A stretch of 64,000 nt of DNA from Malurus cyaneus samueli (Eukaryota > Chordata > Aves > Passeriformes > Maluridae), in NCBI GenBank assembly GCA_009741485.1, contig CM019230.1:10801709-10865708 (forward strand), written 5' to 3'. A program made the position numbers and the translations under genes. The notes under the pieces were generated by a model, which saw only the letters and a list, made by a program, of their open reading frames with translations, did not search any database and was not told the DNA's origin. Shown piece by piece: positions 35,171 to 45,870 of the stretch (position 1 is the first letter of the stretch; every line of letters starts with the position of its first letter).

Positions 35171-35879
35171 GTAATAGGGTTTGCTTTCTTTGTTATTCAT
35201 TGTCTGCCAGTTTTCATCGCTGGTTTCTCCCCCTCAGTAAGGAAGGAAAGCCTTTGAACAGGGTGCAGACTAAATACTTCTGCACCTTGTGCCTCTGCCT
35301 GCTTTGTTTTGATCCTGTTGCACCAAAGGATCAAAAGGGAACACGTTTTCTGCTGGAAGATGACAGCAACAATGCTGAAAGTGCAGGGATTGTTACCTCA
35401 GAGGCACAGCTTCGCTTGGGGAGCTGTAAACATCCCTTTCAACTCCCGAGATTATCAAGGTGCTGCCACCTCCTCATCCTCTTTGATCTTTGGCAGCTCG
35501 GTGTGTGGAGGTGCCAGCAGGAGTGTGACTGTCAGGAGAGTGCTGTGGGAGGGGATGAAGGGTCAGTGTCCAGCTCTGGGACACAGCTCTGCCCCTCTGT
35601 GACCACACTGCAGAGGGGGGACCCCCAAGGTGGGACTGTCCTGGTGTCCAGACCTGGTGTGAGCAGTCACAAAGGTCCAGGCTCACCACAGAGACATCCA
35701 GACACATCCCAGGCTAAAAGAAAAGCCATAAAGGCCACTGCCATACCCTAAACCCCTGTCCTGTCAGGGGTACCATGAGGAACAAGGGACAAAGGAAAAT
35801 GATCATTCTTTTCTTGGTGGAGAAAGACAGAAAAGTGAAAACAAGAGGTCAGCACCAGCCAAGGTGCTCAGCTCAGAGC

Positions 35880-36375
35880 CTGGGGCTGAAACAGCAAGGA
35901 AATTGGAGTGACAAAGCAAGGGGGAAAGGGTTCAGACTGAAAGAGGGGGAATTTAGGGTAGAAATGAGAAAAAAAATCCTTCCCTGTGAGGGTGGGCAGG
36001 CCCTGGCACAGGGTGCCCAGAGCAAAGCTGTGGCTGCCCCTGGATCCCTGGCAGTGCCAAGGCCAGGCTGGACATTGGGGCTGGGAGTGACCTGGGACAG
36101 TGGGAGTGCCCTGCCATGGCAGGGGTGGATGGGATGGGCTTTAAACTTTCTGGATTCTGTTGTTACATTTGTTATGATTGACCCCTGAGGGGAATGGGGC
36201 TGAAGGCTGAATTGGTGTTTTTGACAGGCAGGGAGGGGGTGCTCCCTAGGGAAGAGAAGGCTCCAGGGAGAGCTCAGAGCCCCTTCCCGCACCTAAAGGG
36301 CTCCAGGAGAGCTGGAGAGGGACTGGGACAAGGGATGGAGGGACAGGACCCCAGGGAATGGCTTTAAGCTGAAGG
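35880..36375 (+). mobile_element. CR1 pieces (palindrome copy)
   Basis: Mirror of 32185-32660 in the right arm, including GGTGGGCAGGCCCTGGCACA and GGACATTGGGGCTGGGAGTG. It adds no new insertion. Confidence 0.85.
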
Positions 36376-36387
36376 AGGGTGATCCTT

Positions 36388-36520
36388 TCCTTCCTTCCTT
36401 CCTTCCTTCCTTCCTTCCTTCCTTTCCTTCCTTCCTTCTCCTTCTCCTTCCTTCCTTCCTTTCCTTCTCCTTCCTTCTTCCTTCCTTCCTTCCTTCCTTC
36501 CTTCCTCTCCCTCCCTCCCT
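36388..36520. repeat. CCTT microsatellite (palindrome copy)
   Basis: About 130 bp, interrupted by CTCCTTCTCC segments, against about 180 bp and a different interruption at 31996-32178. Confidence 0.93.
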
Positions 36521-36821
36521 CCTCCCCCCCTTGAAATCACCTGTGAGACTTTTTCTGAGAGCGTTTTTTTTTTTACATTTTCAAGCACAAAAACTGTTCT
36601 TTTTTCCCCCTGCCCCCTTTTTTTGCAATTTTTATTTTCCACCATTCTATTTTTCTGCAGAATTGTTCCAGCGGTGGCAGACTGGCAAGACTGTGCAGTT
36701 TCAAAGCTCTCTTGTCACTCTGCCACCACAAAACAGCCAGGATTTGGGAAAGGCAAACGGGGGAAAAAAAATGGAAACACTTCAATAGCTAGCAGAGTAA
36801 ATGGGGATGAAAAGATATTAG

Positions 36822-36831
36822 AGGAAAAAGA

Positions 36832-36863
<32 letters not shown>

Positions 36864-36871
36864 AAAAAAAA
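36822..36871. repeat. Poly-A, about 50 bp with G interruptions
   Basis: Mirror of the T run at 31660-31699, but longer and interrupted. Confidence 0.93.
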
Positions 36872-37491
36872 GCAGCCTCAAAGAAATGTAGAACTAAAAA
36901 TAAATCTAACAATCCTGCTCATTTTGGGGTAGTTTGGCACTGCAAAATCTGGTTTTCAGCCTTGGGAATGTTCTACTCTGCAGCTCCCTGCAGGTTCTTT
37001 GCAGCTGGGTTCATTTGTAGGTGTGAGAGAAAGAAAAATATTTGCTTGAGAAGCTTCTTGGTGCCTCTGAAATGTGCAAATGGTGGCTGCAGCGCCGGCC
37101 TGCAGTGCCACAGCATCCTCTGGAACAGGCCAGGAGTCATTCCAGCTCCCTGAGCAGCTTTGGGGGTGGCTTTCTTTGGGTTTTGGTGCTCCCTCTTCCT
37201 GAGGAACTTTTATTTTTGAGGCTGAAATCTGAAATGGCTGCTCACAGAGGTTGTGGAAGTGTCTCAGGCCAGGCTGGACAGGCCTAGGAACACCTGGGAT
37301 GGAGGAAGGTGTCCTTGCCCAGGGAATGGGATCAGCTTTAATGTCCTTTCCCAAACCATTCCAGGATCCCATGACTGAAAATCTGTTATTTAGGGCCAGG
37401 GGGTGCATTCAGGAGCAGAAACATTTCCTCCAGAGCATTTCAGGAGCTGCAGTGGGAGCGGGGCTGTGCTGGTTGAGGCCTCCAGGGTGGC

Positions 37492-37684
37492 AGCTCTGGG
37501 GACAATGTCCTGCCCCGTGTCCTTCCCTTAAGGGGACACAGCTCTGGAGACAATGTCCTGCCACGTGTCCTTCCCTTAAGGGGACACAGCTCTGGGGACA
37601 ATGTCCTGCCCCGTGTCCTTCCCGCAGGGGGACACATCTCTGGGGACAATGTCCAGCCACGTGTCCTTCCCGCAGGGGGACACA
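37492..37684. repeat. 48-bp VNTR, four units
   Basis: About 193 bp, four units, each with CAATGTCCTGCCCCGTGTCC or a close variant. The mirror array at 30811-31050 has five units. Confidence 0.95.
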
Positions 37685-40600
37685 CTCCAGGCTGCTCAGG
37701 GAGCCCGTGGGTGTCTCAGGCTCTGGGGTTTCACAGGTGACTCTTCTGAAGGAGAAGTTTGTGAGAGGCCATCACCCCTGGCATGAGCAGAATGTCTGTG
37801 GGGGTTGTGGGGTCACCAGGCCCATTTCTCAGGAAATGTCCCATGGCCTGGCAGTGAAGATCTGGGAGATCCTGCTCCTTCTGGGCACCCCTGGAGAGAG
37901 GCTCTGCCCCTGGACCCCGATCCCAGCTCTCTGGCCCATCTCCTGGCACATCCCATGGGTTTCTGGGCGCTCTGCCTTCAGCAGATTCCTGCAGCACCAT
38001 TGAATGAACCCTCCTGACCCTAAAACCTCCCTCCCCCTTCACATCCTCCCCTGGCTTCACCCCCTGCCCTCACAGCTCCCCAGTATCCCAAGGTGACCCA
38101 TCCCACAGGGGCCCCTGGAGCTCTGGTCACGTCCCCTCAGTGCCAGGGGACAGCAGGGACCAGGGCAGGTTTTGCACTCTTTGGGGACAGCAAGGCCAGG
38201 TCCCCCCAGCTTGGGGGGCACCCCAGCTCCATGGAGGGAAGCAAACTCTGCTGATGGTTCATTCCCTGAGATCCCTGACCATGGATACCCCTCCAGAGCC
38301 TGTGTGGGGCCAGGAGAGCTCTGAGGGCTCCTCCAGCACTGCTGTCCCCGAGCAGGAGCACAACAGGGCTCATCCTGCTCCCTGCTGCCTTGGGGCCACC
38401 CTAAAAGGCTCTTTCCTTCCTCCCTCTGAGCAAGGGCTCCCCTCCTTAGCCCAGGGGACCCAGGAGCAGCCAGGGCTGTGCTCTTGGGTGTCCCAGGGGC
38501 AGCTCAGCCCCTGCCCTGTCCCTAGGCCTGATGGTGACCATTTGATCTGGAGATCCCATAAACTGTTGGAGATTCCATAAGCTTGTGGACATCCCGCAGA
38601 TCTGTGGAGATACCCTGATTTGGTGTAGCTGCTGCCCCTCCCTCCCTGGCTGCCAGCTCCTGAAAGCCCATGGGACCTTTCCCTGCCTGCCCCAGCTCCT
38701 CTGCAATTCGGGGCTGCAGGATTTGCCTTCCCGTGCTGGGCTCCAGGGCACTGACGTCATCCCCCTACAAAATAATGAGCTCTGAGTTCCTGTCACCCCT
38801 CAGTCTGCTTCTGCAGAGCCCTTTTTGGTGTAAAATATCCCCTGAAACTCTCCCTGTTCATGCAACCCCTGGGAGCAGGGAAAAACGAGTGCTCCAGCTC
38901 CAAGATGAGAGCAGCAGCCTGGCTGCAGCAGTTCCTGCTCCTTTTGCAAGGGGTTCTCTCCGGTTTTATTTGAAATAAAAACAATGTTTAACCTTGTTAA
39001 TTTGTCTTTTAGGATCAGGAGAAAACAGGCTGGGGAGTAGCTGGCTCGCTCCAGTGGGAAATGGAATGAGTTTGAGTTGAATCATGGGGTGTTACTCACA
39101 GGATAACAGTAAATGGGATGTGGGGTTTATTGCTGAACAAGAACAGAGCTCCTGAAATGAGGTTAAAAGGAATTAAAAGGAATTCTGTCAGGGGTCTGGT
39201 GTGCAGCTGTTTCCCTGGGAAAGGGAAAAAGGGTTCCAGAGGAATTAGGTGGGGAGTGCTTATCAATTACTGATGGGAAATAAGCCCTGCAAACCCAGCA
39301 ATGTCAATGAGGAGATGCAGTCAAGAGGCAGGGTCAGGTGAAAAAAAAAAACATAAAGAACTCTCCAGAGCCAGTGCATTCAGAGAAACTTCAGCTTCTG
39401 GGAATATTTACAAGAATTTAAATCTATGGGAGGTCTCTTCATCCTTTCTGGTTCTTCAGGTGCCCATGGGGACCAGATTTCCTGAAGAACCGGAGAGCCA
39501 ATGGCACAGAGTGAGAGGGACAACAAGAACTTGTAGGGGATGAGGAGGTTTGAGAGCATGGCCAGACCCTTGGGGCGGGAAACAGGGGTTCCTGGTGCTG
39601 GGAGCCTGTGGATACAGCCCTGGGATGCTGCCAGGCTCTGGAATCTGCCCCCACACTGATCTCACTGTGCTTCTGGGCAGGAAAGGAGGGGTTCCCTGCT
39701 CTCCCCAGCAGCCTGTGAGTGGCTGCCCCAGGAATCAGCTCAGGAGCTTAGAGGCTGTGTGTGCTGGGGATGTGAGCAGACTCAAAACAATTCCAGGCAT
39801 ATTCCAATAGGATTTTACAGGCTTTGTTCCACCCGGGGAATGTCAGCCCTGCCTGCCAGGGGAGGGGGCAGAGCTGGCAGTGACAGCAGAGTTTGGTCAC
39901 AGGGCAGTGCCAGCCAGGGCTGAGCCCACACCTGGGGTATCCCCTCGACATGAATTCCATGGAAACAGCCAGAAATTCCCCTGTGGGACCCTGCTGCACA
40001 CCTCCAGCTTTGGAGACACGTGTGGGGACAGAGCAGGGGACAGAGATAGCACCCTCAGCCACCTCAGGCTTTGCACAGGTCCTTCTGAAGTCCAGCCTTG
40101 GAGCAGGGAAAAGAGTGGGCACTGCAGGTCCTTTGTCTCAGTAACTGAGCCCTAATTCCTGGAAAAAACAATTAAGGAAATTGGTACCTGGAAAACACAG
40201 GGAGGTGAGTAATGGTCAGCCTTGGTCATCAGAAATGAATTGTGTAAAACCCATTTAATTTCCTTCAGAGCCTGAGTGCAAGGGCAAGAGATAATTCCTG
40301 CTCTGGTGCAGCAGCACTTTTAACTCTCCTGGCCATAAAATCTCCATGAACAAACTCAGGAAATATGAGAGAGCAGATGGGGATGCTGGGCTTGGCAGCC
40401 AGGCAGGATCACCCAGCAGAACCAGGAAATTTCCTGCCTGGGGCAGCTGAGCCATGAGCCCTTCCCTGGGCCTGGGGCCACTCAGCATCCCCCACCTGTG
40501 ATGGGCTGGAGGACACAAAGATGCTCCTGCCCCTCGCATTTGGGCTGGAAAGGACTTTGAATGACCTTGAGACTGTGGAAAAGATTTCAGTAAGGACAAG

Positions 40601-40892
40601 GTAAAATCCTGCTTTTAGCTGCGTTCCAGTTGGGGGTGGGAGAGGGGCTCAATCACACAGGGGTGTGGCATCGCCCCAGAACCCAGGGTGGGCACTGTGA
40701 GCAGGGCTCAGGACCCCTGGACCTGGAGCAGGAGGGGGACCAGAGCTAAAGGGTGACACAGGACACTGAGACAACCCTTCAAGGGGTGAAATGGCTGCTG
40801 CTGGCACCCCCCAGGGCTGCCCCCGTGTCACGGGCAGGGCGTGGCCAGCTAAAAACCCCACAGCAGCAGCAGCAACTGGAGGGGGATCAGCC

Positions 40893-40952
40893 ATGCCATC
40901 CCATCCCATGCCATCCCATCCCATGCCATCCCATCCCATGCCATCAGATCCC
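40893..40952. repeat. Short CCATCCCATC array
   Basis: Three repeats of CCATCCCATCCCATG. This is the short mirror of 27447-27607. Confidence 0.85.
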
Positions 40953-41141
40953 AGTGGCTCTGGAAGGATGTGGTGCCGGTTTCCCATCCCCCTGCAGCCC
41001 CGCAGGTCGGGCTGAGCCAGCCGGACACAGCTGCTGCCGTTCGGGATGCCCTGGGAGCTCCTGCTGCTGCTCCAGCTGCCTCTGCAGAGCCACAGCCTCC
41101 CGTGCCCTCTGTGCCAGCCCTGCTGACTCCGGGATTCCTGG

Positions 41142-41622
41142 TGACAGCAATGAGAGGGAGGTGTCTTTACAAACAAACTGTGGGGATGCTGGGAGATAGG
41201 GGCAGATCCTGACAGGTGAAAGGAGCAATGATGGAACCATAAATTCCACAGAAATTCCACCCATTGGCACAGACTGGTACTGACCCAAGGCACTGCTAAA
41301 CCCCTGCACTGAGAGAAAAAAAAACAAAAAAAACAGAGACAAAAAAAAAAGAGGGGGGGGGGGGGGGGGCACATGGGAAGGGGTCTGTAGGGTCTGTATT
41401 AGGGGATTGGGGGAGTCTGTACCTCTCAGTCCCTCAGCAATGGGGAAAGAGAGAGGGAAATGTGGCTGGGAAATTGGGATAAAAAGGAGGGTGTGTCCTC
41501 TAACAATTGGAGAAACCCCATGGAAACCCTGGCCTCACTCTTTTTCTCAATAAACTACAGGACTGTTCTGTCTCCTTTTTGGGACATAAACCTCTGGTGT
41601 TTGTGGAGTAATTTTCCTAACA
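41142..41622 (+). mobile_element. Solo LTR, family B
   Basis: A 481-bp element starting TGACAGCAATGAGAGGG and ending TTTTCCTAACA. CTGG occurs directly on both sides (41138-41141 and 41623-41626), a 4-bp target duplication. It has a TATA-like GGGATAAAAAGG near 41475 and AATAAA at 41549. A poly-A then poly-G tract lies at 41317-41369. The same structure at 59672-60125 confirms the ends. A 4-bp duplication is typical of class I (gammaretrovirus-like) elements, which is inference. No coding region is attached. Confidence 0.92.
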
Positions 41623-41999
41623 CTGGAAAGGCACCAAGCCCCTGAGGAAACCCAGCACCTCAGTGACTCTGTCACAGCACAAGGGATCAGCCCCCACTCC
41701 AGGGAAGCAGATGTTCTTCTCTGAGTGCCCCTGATCACAAAGTTATACATTTCTGAGTCCGATCCACTGATCATCGGCACAAATGTTATCACAGATCTCA
41801 TCTGGCCTTTTTACCCTGCTCAGTTTTACCAGCACAGCTCCTCAGGGCTGCCTGTGACTTGTTTTTCACTGAACATCCTGAGAGCAGCCTGAAGGCAGCT
41901 GAGTGCTGGGGAGGGGAAGCTGAGATCAGCACCTTTGCTTTTAGTGACCGTGGAGGTCTCATTTCACCCCAGGGTCCTGGCAGGGAGGATGGAGGTCAG

Positions 42000-42448
42000 T
42001 GTTAAGAAAATTTATATCCAAAATGGAGACAGAGGAGCCCTGTAACTTTATTCAAATAAAGGGAGAGGCCATGGGGCATTTCCATGGGGTCTCCCCAATT
42101 TTGGAGGCGCAGCCTCTTTTTATCCCATTCCCAGCCCGCATTCTTCCCTCTCTCTTTCCCCATACTGAGGTACTTGAGAGGTACAGACTGCCCCAATCCC
42201 CTAATACAGACCCTACAGACCCCTTCTTCATGTGCATCTCCCCTTCTTTTTATTCTTTGTGTCTCTGTTGTTTTTCTCTCAGTGCAGGGGTTTAGCAGTG
42301 CCTTGGGTCAGTACCAGTCTGTGCCAATGGGTGGAATTCCTGTGGAATTTATGATTCCATCATTGCTCCTTTCACCTGTCAGGATCTGCCCTTATCTGCC
42401 ACCATCCCCACAGTTTGTTTGTAAAGACACCTCCCTCCATTCCTTTCA
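42000..42448 (-). mobile_element. Solo LTR, family B, opposite orientation
   Basis: On the minus strand it starts TGAAAGGAATGGAGGGAGG and ends TTTTCTTAACA. TCAG occurs on both sides (41996-41999 and 42449-42452). It lies about 380 bp from 41142-41622 and faces it tail to tail. It is an independent insertion, because its target duplication and flanks differ. Confidence 0.92.
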
Positions 42449-42452
42449 TCAG

Positions 42453-43465
42453 GAAATGCAGGACTGCCCCTGTCCAGGTGTTTGAACTGCTGCAAAGGGA
42501 GGGAGGGGAGAGCTCTGGGAACAGCCCAGGGGGCAAATTGAGGGGCTCACCCTTGCTGTGTGCTCAGGACAAGGATTTCCTTCCTGAGCTGCCCAGATCA
42601 GCAGGAATGGCCAGGGGAGCCTGGCTGCAGCTGCAGCACCTCTTGAGAGAACAAACCCTGATCCCTCAGTGCTCTATTCCAGCACCAACCTGGTGCTGAC
42701 CACACACTAGCACGGACTTTTCCTCCCTCTGAGAAAGAGGCCACGAGCAGAGTCTGAACCTGTATGGAAATGACAGCCAGAACTCTCAGAACTCTCATTT
42801 GGGAGCTCATTTACTTTCTGCTGAGGCTGCAGCAAACCCCGCTCCCACAGGCAGAGGCTTCAGTTCTGTCAGGCTGAGTGACCTCTCATGTCTCACAGAA
42901 ATATAAATATTGTATAAAAGCCTCCTCAGAGCCCGGGGTTGGAGGCACACAGAGCCTGTACAGGAGCAGGGTGTGTGTGCACAGCTCACAGCCAGACACA
43001 CCCGAGGCCAGCATGGCCCAGGGCAGGGCTGGGGCCAGGGCTTGGTGCAGCACAGAAAGTGTGAAAATCAAAGGGGAAACTGGAGAATAGAACAAAATAT
43101 GTTTTTATAGCAGCACCAGGTGTGAATAAACAACCTCACGTGTCCCTGAAGTGCGCAGAGAGGAGGTGGATTACCTGCACCATGTGCAGTGCCAAGATTA
43201 TTTGCATTTCACTGCCTTCTAGGAATTGTTATCACTTCACTGGTTATCTCTTCCTAAAAGGACGCCTCATTTACTGTTTGAAGAGTCCTGAAATCACCCT
43301 GCTCCCAAAATAATGAATTTTGCTGCAACATCCACCTCAGCTGCTGCTGTTGGGGCTGAAAGATTTCATTCCTCTGCCTCAACTTTAGTGGGGGAGACAA
43401 GTCCAAAGCTGTGGCACTTCTGGCTAAACACCCCCGGGATTGATGTACACATCTGAGACACAGAC
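42453..43465. other. Unique outer part of palindrome 2 right arm, no gene
   Basis: No exon is recognised. ORFs of 60-94 residues overlap on both strands. The mirror (24887-25946) is noisy. Confidence 0.45.
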
Positions 43466-43885
43466 ATGAGCATCATGGATTCATGGAATCCTGGAATGGT
43501 AGAATCAGAGTCATAGAACCAGGGAATCATGGAATCATGGAATGATAGAATCCTAGGACCATGGAATCATGGAACCACAGAATCCTAGAATGATAGAACC
43601 AGAATCATAGAACCAAGGAACCATGGAATCATGGAATGGTAGAATCNNNNNNNNNNNNNNNNNNNNNNNNNCCTAGAATCATAGAACCAGAATCATAGAA
43701 CCAAGGAACCATGGAATCATGGAATGGTAGAATCACAGAACCATGGAATGATAGGACCAAGGAATCATGGAATCATGGAATGATAGAATCAAAACCATGG
43801 AATAATGGAATGGTAGAACCATGGAATCATGGGATCATGGAATGATAGAATCAGAACCATGGAACTATAGAATGATACATAGAAT
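43466..43885 (-). repeat. Expanded CR1 3'-tail octamer array, with a gap inside
   Basis: Octamer-like units such as AGAATCATGGAATCATGG and ATAGAACCATGG repeat for about 400 bp. In reverse complement they fit the ATTCTRTG tail typical of CR1 3' ends. A CR1 3' end follows directly at 43886. Normal CR1 tails have only a few units. Confidence 0.85.
43647..43671. other. Assembly gap, 25 N
   Basis: Exactly 25 N inside the octamer array, the same placeholder size as the other gap. The true array length is unknown. Confidence 0.99.
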
Positions 43886-43965
43886 GGCTTGGTTTGGAAG
43901 GGACTTTAAAGCTCATCCAATTCCAATCCCCCTCCATGGGCAGGGACACCTTCCACTGAAACACC
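43886..43965 (-). mobile_element. CR1 3' end attached to the octamer array
   Basis: GGCTTGGTTTGGAAGGGACT, TTAAAGCTCATCCAATTCCA and CCATGGGCAGGGACACCTTC are in the usual order for a minus-strand CR1 3' end. Only about 80 bp of body remain. Confidence 0.9.
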
Positions 43966-44478
43966 CCGAAGATGATGGATTTTTTTCCCAATGAATATCT
44001 GGCAGCTCTCAGCCAGCTCACCCCAGTCTGGCACTGCAGCCCAGAGGCTCAGGTGCCCCGAGCCTGGCTCTGAGCTCCAGATGTGCCCTCTGAGCTCCAG
44101 ATGTGCTCTCTGAGCTGGGCTGTGGACAACCTGGGGCTCATGTGGCTGAAGCAGGATCCTGCCATCGTTCCTTTCTGCCTCGGTGCTCGTTAACACGCTG
44201 GGATTTCTCCCTGTGTGGTGAGTGATGTTCCTCCAAAGCGCCCGTGACAGATGACACCGAGCTCGTGTAAGAGCACCGTGCTCAGGGCAGGGGAGGTGGA
44301 ATGCAGAGCTCATTAAGCAGTCAGTCAATTAACGCAGCTCGAGCAGCGGTGCGGTGAGGGTGGTGGAGGAGCCCTCGCTCTGCAGGAGCTGGAGTGGGCA
44401 GGATGCTGATGGTGCCGTGTTTCCAGCCCAGCCTGAGCTCCTCCGGAGGGCAGCCGGGCAGCAGAGGAGCCCCAGGCT
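43966..44478. other. Unique DNA, no gene
   Basis: A minus-strand 140-residue frame (43906-44328) overlaps the CR1 end and has no domain. Nothing else is recognised. Confidence 0.5.
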
Positions 44479-44634
44479 GGGCACTGAGGTGCAGATGAGT
44501 CCACAGCTGGTGTCTGCAGGCACTGAGGTGCAGATGAGTCCACAGCTGGTGTCTGCAGGCACTGAGGTGCAGATGAGTCCATGGCTGGTGTCTGCAGGCA
44601 CTGAGGTGCAGATGAGTCCATGGCTGGTGTCTGC
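44479..44634. repeat. 39-bp VNTR, four units
   Basis: Exactly four units of 39 bp, each beginning GGCACTGAGGTGCAGATGAG and ending GGTGTCTGCA. The first two have CACAGCTGG where the last two have CATGGCTGG. Frames stay open because 39 is divisible by three, giving a 13-residue repeat on both strands. This is not evidence of a gene. Confidence 0.95.
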
Positions 44635-45101
44635 AGCCAGAGGAGCAGGACGGAGCCCTCGCTGTGCAATCCTGACCGCTGCCCTCAGCCCGCACCATCT
44701 CACCGTGCTGCTGCCTTTGGGAGGTGGATGTTGACCCTGGGCCTCCTCCCTCCTCTTCCTCGGCCCTTTCCTGGGACAGGAGAGCCCCCCCACCGCTGTG
44801 CAGCCCATTGTGTGTGCTCAGGAGGGTCTCAGCCCCCGGCAGCTGTTGGCAGTGCTGATCTGCAGTGTCAGCCCCGCTAATGGGCTCTCTGGGGGCTCTC
44901 TAAGCTCACCCCCGGCCCTCTTAGGGATGGAATGGGCAATGATGACAAAGCTGGAGCAGGGCACAGGGCCAGGGCCGGTGGCACTTTGCCAAGTGTTATT
45001 TTCTCCTTGTTGAGGAGCTGGGCAAAGTGTGGGCAAAGGAATCTTTAACAACTGCCTAGCTCTCCCTGCTTTGGTTATTATTTATTTTTATTAATATAAT
45101 T
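44635..45101. other. GC-rich unique DNA, no gene
   Basis: Nothing recognised. Confidence 0.45.
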
Positions 45102-45190
45102 TTCTTCTTCTTCTTCTTCTTCTTCTTCTTCTTCTTCTTCTTCTTCTTCTTCTTCTTCTTCTTCTTCTTCTTCTTCTTCTTCTTCTTCTC
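45102..45190. repeat. TTC trinucleotide microsatellite
   Basis: About 29 uninterrupted TTC units. The minus strand encodes a poly-Glu ORF, which is an artefact of the repeat. Confidence 0.97.
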
Positions 45191-45603
45191 CTCCTTCATC
45201 ATTTCTCTTCTTTCCTGTTGTCCATCTGGAGTTAGTTGTTTGCTGTCCTGTCAAGAACCAATGAAGATGAGGCAGAATTGAGTTTGTTTTGTTGTTTACA
45301 CTCAACTTTTGGGCACAGATATCACAAGGCACTTGCCTCTCGTGTTTTCATTTATATCTTCCCATTCCTCTATGTAGGAGAGTTCGTCTGCCTTACTGGA
45401 CAGGCTCTGCACCCCTCTTGGTGTATGATCGAGCAAAGCCTTTATTCCCCATAGTCTGCCTTCATGGATTGGTTTGTCCTTCACCCTTGTAAAATAAACC
45501 TGATAAATGAGCCAGATAAATTGTGACATTTTGGTCCTCACCACCCTTGTACTTCAACATTGCTGGGTCGTAGAGGCTGTGAGAGGACTAGGCGGGCATG
45601 AGG
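45191..45603. other. Unclassified DNA with LTR-end-like features
   Basis: AGCAAAGCCTTTATTCCCCA and AAAATAAACCTGATAAATGA precede TGTGACATTTTGGTCCTCA near 45520-45540. This resembles the poly-A and end region of an LTR, but no second copy, start or target duplication was found. Confidence 0.3.
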
Positions 45604-45870
45604 CCGCAGGACACAGGGAATGGATCCCAGTGCCAGAGGGCAGGGGATGGATGGGATATTTGGGCAGGAATTGTTCCCTGGGAGGGTGGGCAGGCCCTGG
45701 CACAGGGTGCCAGAGCAGCTGTGGCTGCCCTGGATCCCTGCAGTGCCCAAGGCCAGGCTGGACATTGGGCTGGGAGTGACCTGGGACAGTGGGAGGTGTC
45801 CCTGCCATGGCAGGGGTGGCACTGATGATCTTTGATGTGTCTTCCAACCCAAACAATTCTGGCATTCTGT
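45604..45870 (+). mobile_element. CR1 fragment, sense orientation
   Basis: It proceeds from GGACACAGGGAATGGATCCC through GGCAGGAATTGTTCCCTGGG and GGACATTGGGCTGGGAGTGA to TGATGATCTTTGATGTGTCT and CCAACCCAAACAATTCTGGC. Almost the whole 3' 260 bp of the element is present. Confidence 0.92.

Larger units (their letters stand above)
34946..43465 (-). repeat. Palindrome 2, right arm (about 8.5 kb)
   Basis: Reverse complement of 24887-33604. The inner portion (about 35.3-36.9 kb) contains small insertions relative to the mirror, while the outer portion (37-43.4 kb) reads cleanly. Similarity ends at about 43465, which mirrors the sequence next to the N gap at 24886. No gene is recognised. Confidence 0.93.

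Noticed and set aside
5655..43465. Songbird W-chromosome ampliconic gene palindromes
   Set aside because: No gene in either arm. The reciprocal breaks, 25-N gaps and noisy arms make an assembly origin at least as likely, so W linkage is not claimed.
45078..45332. ORF with a long glutamate run
   Set aside because: Translation of the TTC microsatellite.
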